From positions 1-9,233 of the forward strand of contig JAQYWA010000064.1 in NCBI GenBank assembly GCA_030145265.1: DNA of 9,233 nucleotides. Reading direction: 5' to 3'. Below, piece by piece: positions 6,503 through 9,233 of the stretch. Positions within the stretch are counted from its first letter, which is position 1, and the number at the start of each line of letters is the position of its first letter. The translations under genes were made by a program, and so were the position numbers. Origin of the DNA: Desulfuromonas sp. GTDB lineage: Bacteria; Desulfobacterota; Desulfuromonadia; Desulfuromonadales; Trichloromonadaceae. Under the pieces are notes generated by a model. It was not told where the DNA came from. It saw only the letters and a program-made list of their open reading frames with translations, and did not search any database.

Positions 6503-6525
6503 GTTGGCAAGAAATTGACGTAACG

Positions 6526-6552
6526 AAAAAAGGCGCAAACGGCGCCTTTTTT
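6526..6552 (+). terminator. Strong intrinsic terminator after the 71-codon gene
   Basis: A-run, GGCGC (6532-6536), loop AAACG, GCGCC (6542-6546) and TTTTTT (6547-6552) form an 11-pair stem when the A/T tracts are counted. The A-run makes it potentially bidirectional. Confidence 0.9.
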
Positions 6553-6594
6553 ATTTAGACCATATCTGCCTGATTCCACACCGAAAGTGTCGGC

Positions 6595-6622
6595 TTGACA
6601 GGCAGGCGGCCGCCGCTAAACT
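6595..6622 (+). promoter_or_regulatory. Sigma-70-like promoter of the rubrerythrin-ferredoxin unit
   Basis: Consensus TTGACA (6595-6600), a 16-base GC-rich spacer, then TAAACT (6617-6622, 4/6). Start is expected near 6629, giving a leader of about 60 bases. The leader can form a small hairpin, CCACG (6637-6641) with CGTGG (6650-6654). Confidence 0.6.
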
Positions 6623-6688
6623 TCAATTCCCGGAGACCACGCTCGTTTCCGTGGGAATAGATACAACCAAGGCTATATGGAGGTCTGA

Positions 6689-7192
6689 ATGAATGTTTAT
6701 GACTTCGCGATGAAAATGGAGCTCGACGGAAAGGCTTATTACCAGAAACTGGCGGAAAAAACCAAGTTGCCCGGCTTGAAAAATATCTTTCTGCAACTCG
6801 CCGAGGATGAGCAGAAACATTACGACATCTTCAAGGGTTTGAAAGAGAAGGCATCGCCGGCTATGCAGTCAACGACCTCTCTGGAACAGGCAAAAAACGT
6901 TTTTGAAAAACTGATGACCGAAAAGTCAGCGGTCGATCAGCTAGAGGGCGATCTCGAGGGATACCGGTATGCCATGAAGCTTGAGGCCGACAGTTTTCGC
7001 TTTTACGAGGATGCCGCCAGCCGCGAAGCGGATACCAAGGTGAAGTCCCTCCTGCTTAAGGTTGCCGGCGAAGAGCAAAATCATTTCAACATCCTGCAGA
7101 ATGTCTACGACTTCGTCAATGCGCCGACTCAATACCTGGCCTGGGCCGAGTTCAGCAATCTCGATGAATTCAGAAACTTCGGCCGGGGGTGA
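6689..7192 (+). CDS. Rubrerythrin-like ferritin-family diiron protein without rubredoxin domain
   Basis: A 167-residue, all-helical, cytoplasmic protein. It shows the duplicated half-site of the rubrerythrin/ferritin-like fold: Glu11 in helix 1 (AMKMELDGKAYY), Glu41 and His44 in helix 2 (EDEQKHY, 39-45), Glu99 in helix 3 (AMKLEADSFRFYE), and Glu129 and His132 in helix 4 (GEEQNHF, 127-133). These six residues would bind two irons. The two halves are visibly similar, with YAMKLEADSFRFYE repeating the FAMKMELDGKAYY pattern. There is no C-terminal CxxC pair, so the rubredoxin electron-transfer domain of classical rubrerythrin is missing and reducing power must come from another protein. Peroxide reduction or iron handling is the likely role; which one cannot be told. 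The ferredoxin 85 bases downstream is a plausible partner. ATG 6689 has GGAGG five bases upstream. Confidence 0.9.
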   Translation: MNVYDFAMKMELDGKAYYQKLAEKTKLPGLKNIFLQLAEDEQKHYDIFKGLKEKASPAMQSTTSLEQAKNVFEKLMTEKSAVDQLEGDLEGYRYAMKLEADSFRFYEDAASREADTKVKSLLLKVAGEEQNHFNILQNVYDFVNAPTQYLAWAEFSNLDEFRNFGRG

Positions 7193-7277
7193 CGGCAGGT
7201 GACACCACGGGGGCGATTTCTTCGCCTATCCGGTTTTACTTGAGGAAAAAGACACGCAAACTGAAAAGGAGGTCATT

Positions 7278-7460
7278 ATGGGGACCCACAATATCATCGA
7301 CGGTTGCATCAACTGCGGCGCCTGCGCGGCGGTCTGTCCGGTCAACGCTATCAGCGAAGAGCGCGAAGTGCATGTCATTGACAAGGAAGTCTGCATCGAC
7401 TGTGGCGAGTGTGATGCGGTCTGTCCGGTGGATGTCATTGAATGGGAAACCACCGCCTGA
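7278..7460 (+). CDS. Clostridial-type 2[4Fe-4S] ferredoxin
   Basis: A 60-residue soluble electron carrier with two CxxCxxCxxxCP motifs: Cys10, 13, 16, 20 and Cys39, 42, 45, 49. The last Cys of each motif completes the opposite cluster, as in the family. The first spacing is standard, with no long insertion between motifs, so it is the short clostridial form rather than the Chromatium (Alvin) form. It is acidic, which suits docking to oxidoreductases. AGGAGG precedes ATG at 7278 by an ideal distance. It lies 85 bases after the rubrerythrin-like gene with no convincing terminator between (only a 5-bp hairpin at 7212-7226), so co-transcription is likely. It could also serve the ferredoxin-dependent oxidoreductase encoded divergently, which has no ferredoxin subunit of its own; that link is inference. 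Confidence 0.95.
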   Translation: MGTHNIIDGCINCGACAAVCPVNAISEEREVHVIDKEVCIDCGECDAVCPVDVIEWETTA

Positions 7461-7468
7461 TCTCTTGC

Positions 7469-7514
7469 CGGGCCCCTTGTTTCACTGCAAGCTTAGTGAT
7501 CAGGGGGCCCGTTT
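7469..7514 (+). terminator. GC-rich terminator hairpin after the ferredoxin gene
   Basis: CGGGCCCC (7469-7476) pairs with GGGGCCCG (7504-7511), with an inner CACT/AGTG helix and a short TTT afterwards. The stem is strong but the T-run is short, so termination may be incomplete. Confidence 0.65.
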
Positions 7515-7756
7515 GGGTCTATGCCGGCTTTGTTCAGATGCTTATGAGTTCTCTCCTGTCCCTCCCAAGATGAAGCGTGCCGTTGTTTTTACCGCGGAAG
7601 TTAAACGTTCATGCATCTCGCCGCCTCGTTACGGTTTTGTGGAAATTGTCCATAGGGCAACCTAAGGCCTTTCCGCTTCCGTTTCGCCTCTGTTTCATAT
7701 TCGAAAAACGAAACTGATTCCCATACGACTGAATTACCTATTTAAAATATCCGCTG
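7515..7756. other. Non-coding gap between ferredoxin and glpD
   Basis: No gene is supported. A 31-codon frame at 7570-7665 has no ribosome binding site. The stretch shares two exact short blocks with the region after the beta-subunit gene: TGTCCCTCCCA (7557-7567 and 3498-3508) and TTAAACGTT (7601-7609 and 3523-3531). The right half becomes AT-rich toward the glpD promoter. Confidence 0.45.
7692..7714. promoter_or_regulatory. Imperfect dyad upstream of the glpD promoter, possible operator
   Basis: GTTTC (7692-7696) and GAAAC (7710-7714) bracket a partly symmetric 23-base block with several further matching pairs. Another GTTTC starts at 7681. It sits about 43 bases upstream of the candidate -35. 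A DeoR/GlpR-type repressor or an activator could bind here, but the sequence alone does not identify one. Confidence 0.25.
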
Positions 7757-7786
7757 TTCACAAGCCGTTGATTTTTGCCTTATTAT
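7757..7786 (+). promoter_or_regulatory. Candidate sigma-70 promoter of glpD
   Basis: TTCACA (7757-7762, 5/6) and TATTAT (7781-7786, 5/6) are separated by 18 bases in an AT-rich patch. The start would be near 7793, leaving a leader of about 80 bases. A small helix at 7846-7868 (CCT-GGGT with ACCT-AGG) could partly cover the weak ribosome binding site. Confidence 0.5.
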
Positions 7787-7873
7787 TAAAGGTAAACATA
7801 GTGCATCGCTGAATGGACATTGGGCTTTCCTTATGGGAGACTGATCCTGGGTCCTTTCTACCTAGAGGCGGAC

Positions 7874-9233
7874 ATGACGAGACCAGAGGCCCTTGCGGCC
7901 CTGAAGCAGGACGAACTTTTTGACCTTCTGATTGTCGGCGGCGGCGCCACCGGTTGCGGTATCGCCGTGGACGCGGCGCTGCGGGGCTTGAAGGTCGCCC
8001 TGGTGGAGAAGAATGATCTCGCCGAGGGGACCAGCGGTCGCAGTACCAAGCTGGTCCACGGCGGCGTGCGCTACCTGGAAAAGGCCGTCAAGCGCCTCGA
8101 CAAGGCGCAATACGACCTGGTCAGGGAAGGGCTCCACGAACGGGGCGTTTTGCTGAAGAACGCGCCGCACCTGTCTAATCCGCTCCCCTTTGTCGTTCCC
8201 CTGTACAAATGGAGCGACGTCCCCCAGTTTTTGGCTGGCCTGAAGCTCTACGATATCCTGGCCGGCAAAATGGGGATCGGCCACAGCCGCTTTCTGAGCC
8301 GGAAGGACGCCCTCGCGCGCTTTCCAATGATCAAGGCGAAAGGCCTCAAGGCCGGGATCCTCTACTACGACGGCCAGTTCAACGACGCCCGGATGGCGGT
8401 GGCGCTCGCCATGACCGCCAGCGAACATGGCGCGGTGGTGGCCAACCACGTCGAAGTCACCGCCCTCTGCAAGGAGAACGGCAGGGTCGCCGGCGCCCAG
8501 CTCAAGGACCGCCAGACCGGCAGCGAATGGACGCTGCGCGCCAAGGGGGTGATCAACGCCACCGGGCCCTTCGGCGACCGCCTGCGGCAGCTGGACGACC
8601 CCGCCGCCGCGCCGATCATCACCACCAGCACGGGGATCCATATCGTGCTCGACAAACATTTCGCCCCCCCCGACACGGCGCTGATGATCCCCCAGATCGC
8701 GGACGGCCGGGTGCTGTTCGTGATCCCCTGGCAGGGGCATACCCTCATCGGCACCACCGACGATCCGGCAGCGCCGACCGAACACCCGCAGGTGACGGAA
8801 GAAGAGATCGACTACCTGCTGCGTCATGTCCGGCACTATTTCAACCTCAGCTTGACCCGAGCCGACATCAAGGCCACCTGGTCGGGCCTGCGTCCCCTGG
8901 TCGCCGATCCGAAGGCGGCGGACACCTCCAATCTGGTCCGCGACCATGTGATCTCAATGAGCGCGGCCGGTCTGCTTACCATCGTCGGCGGCAAGTGGAC
9001 CAGCTACCGCAGGATGGCCGAAGACACTGTCGACCAGGCGGTCAAAGGGTACGGCCTCAAGCCGGCCCGCAGCTGCCAGACCAACCATACCCCGGTGGTC
9101 GGCGGCGCCCGCTACCGGCCGGATGGCGAGGCCCGGCTGGTCAGGGAGTACGGTCTCGCCGCCGACGTGGCAACCCACCTCAATCGCGCCTACGGCGACC
9201 GCGCCGAAGTCGTGGCAACACTGTTCGCCGGAG
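7874..9233 (+). CDS. glpD: FAD-dependent glycerol-3-phosphate dehydrogenase (3' end beyond window)
   Basis: 453 codons are visible of an expected 500 or more, and the frame is open at the right edge. The enzyme oxidises sn-glycerol 3-phosphate to dihydroxyacetone phosphate at the membrane surface, passing electrons to quinone. The FAD-binding Rossmann motif is IVGGGATGCGIA at 20-31 (GxGxxG), followed by VALVEKNDLAEGTSGRSTKL (41-60) and HGGVRYLE (62-69), the GlpD signature. YYDGQFNDARM falls near 165-175, WSGLRPLV at 336-343 and GGKWTSYRRMAEDTVD from 372. The C-terminal helical domain is only begun. ATG at 7874 has a weak AGAGG (7864-7868) with five-base spacing, and the first strand begins 15 residues in, as expected. 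No other glycerol gene (glpK, glpF, glpR) lies upstream, so any glp neighbours would be to the right. Confidence 0.95.
   Translation, partial: MTRPEALAALKQDELFDLLIVGGGATGCGIAVDAALRGLKVALVEKNDLAEGTSGRSTKLVHGGVRYLEKAVKRLDKAQYDLVREGLHERGVLLKNAPHLSNPLPFVVPLYKWSDVPQFLAGLKLYDILAGKMGIGHSRFLSRKDALARFPMIKAKGLKAGILYYDGQFNDARMAVALAMTASEHGAVVANHVEVTALCKENGRVAGAQLKDRQTGSEWTLRAKGVINATGPFGDRLRQLDDPAAAPIITTSTGIHIVLDKHFAPPDTALMIPQIADGRVLFVIPWQGHTLIGTTDDPAAPTEHPQVTEEEIDYLLRHVRHYFNLSLTRADIKATWSGLRPLVADPKAADTSNLVRDHVISMSAAGLLTIVGGKWTSYRRMAEDTVDQAVKGYGLKPARSCQTNHTPVVGGARYRPDGEARLVREYGLAADVATHLNRAYGDRAEVVATLFAG

Noticed and set aside
7189..7665. Plus-strand frame of 158 codons overlapping the ferredoxin
   Set aside because: It reads through the ferredoxin gene and its terminator out of frame; the ferredoxin has perfect cysteine spacing and a strong ribosome binding site.
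7570..7665. 31-codon open frame before glpD
   Set aside because: There is no ribosome binding site, no terminator and no recognisable sequence; this length is expected by chance.
7862..8947. Long minus-strand open frame (361 codons)
   Set aside because: It is antisense to glpD, whose FAD and HGGxRYLE motifs are unmistakable.

Overview
The window reads as the chromosome of a GC-rich anaerobic or microaerophilic bacterium. The mix of a two-subunit ferredoxin-dependent 2-oxoacid oxidoreductase, a rubrerythrin-type ferritin-like protein, a clostridial-type 2[4Fe-4S] ferredoxin and a PrxQ-type peroxiredoxin is typical of Desulfuromonadales/Geobacter relatives. That placement is inferred from gene content and protein style; no marker gene is present. 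There is no rRNA, tRNA, CRISPR array or transposase.

Left block (1-3013, minus strand): a tightly packed unit read right to left. It encodes an atypical short-chain dehydrogenase (SDR) protein, a CIA30-domain protein (20-base overlap), a PrxQ/Bcp peroxiredoxin (ATGA overlap) and a family-2 membrane glycosyltransferase (TAGTG overlap, GTG start) that runs off the left edge. The overlaps imply one transcript with translational coupling.

Gap (3014-3534): non-coding, but holds the most unusual DNA of the window. A roughly 198-bp imperfect palindrome (3083-3280) has perfect 13-bp outer arms, intermediate imperfect arms and a stable central hairpin. It is followed by a possible minus-strand promoter (3317-3346) and an orphan plus-strand terminator-like hairpin (3403-3448).

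Middle block (3535-6101, minus strand): a two-gene operon for a 2-oxoacid:ferredoxin oxidoreductase, with a gamma-alpha fusion subunit followed by a beta subunit (ATGA overlap). The beta subunit has Gln where characterised relatives have one of the four [4Fe-4S] cysteines. No ferredoxin-like delta subunit is encoded in the operon. A consensus TATAAT lies upstream.

Right block (6287-9233, plus strand): a 71-codon unknown gene with a strong terminator. Next come a rubrerythrin-like diiron protein with its own promoter, and a small ferredoxin probably co-transcribed with it and closed by a GC-rich hairpin. After a gap of about 410 bp with a putative promoter and a dyad, glpD (FAD-dependent glycerol-3-phosphate dehydrogenase) runs off the right edge.

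Functionally the window combines low-potential electron transfer (oxoacid oxidoreductase, ferredoxin), peroxide defence (peroxiredoxin, rubrerythrin-like protein) and membrane/lipid-linked metabolism (glycosyltransferase, GlpD). The two points I would check first are the large foldback element before the SDR-CIA30 operon and the SDR-CIA30 gene pair itself, which matches in separate genes the domain pair fused in the plant protein HCF173.
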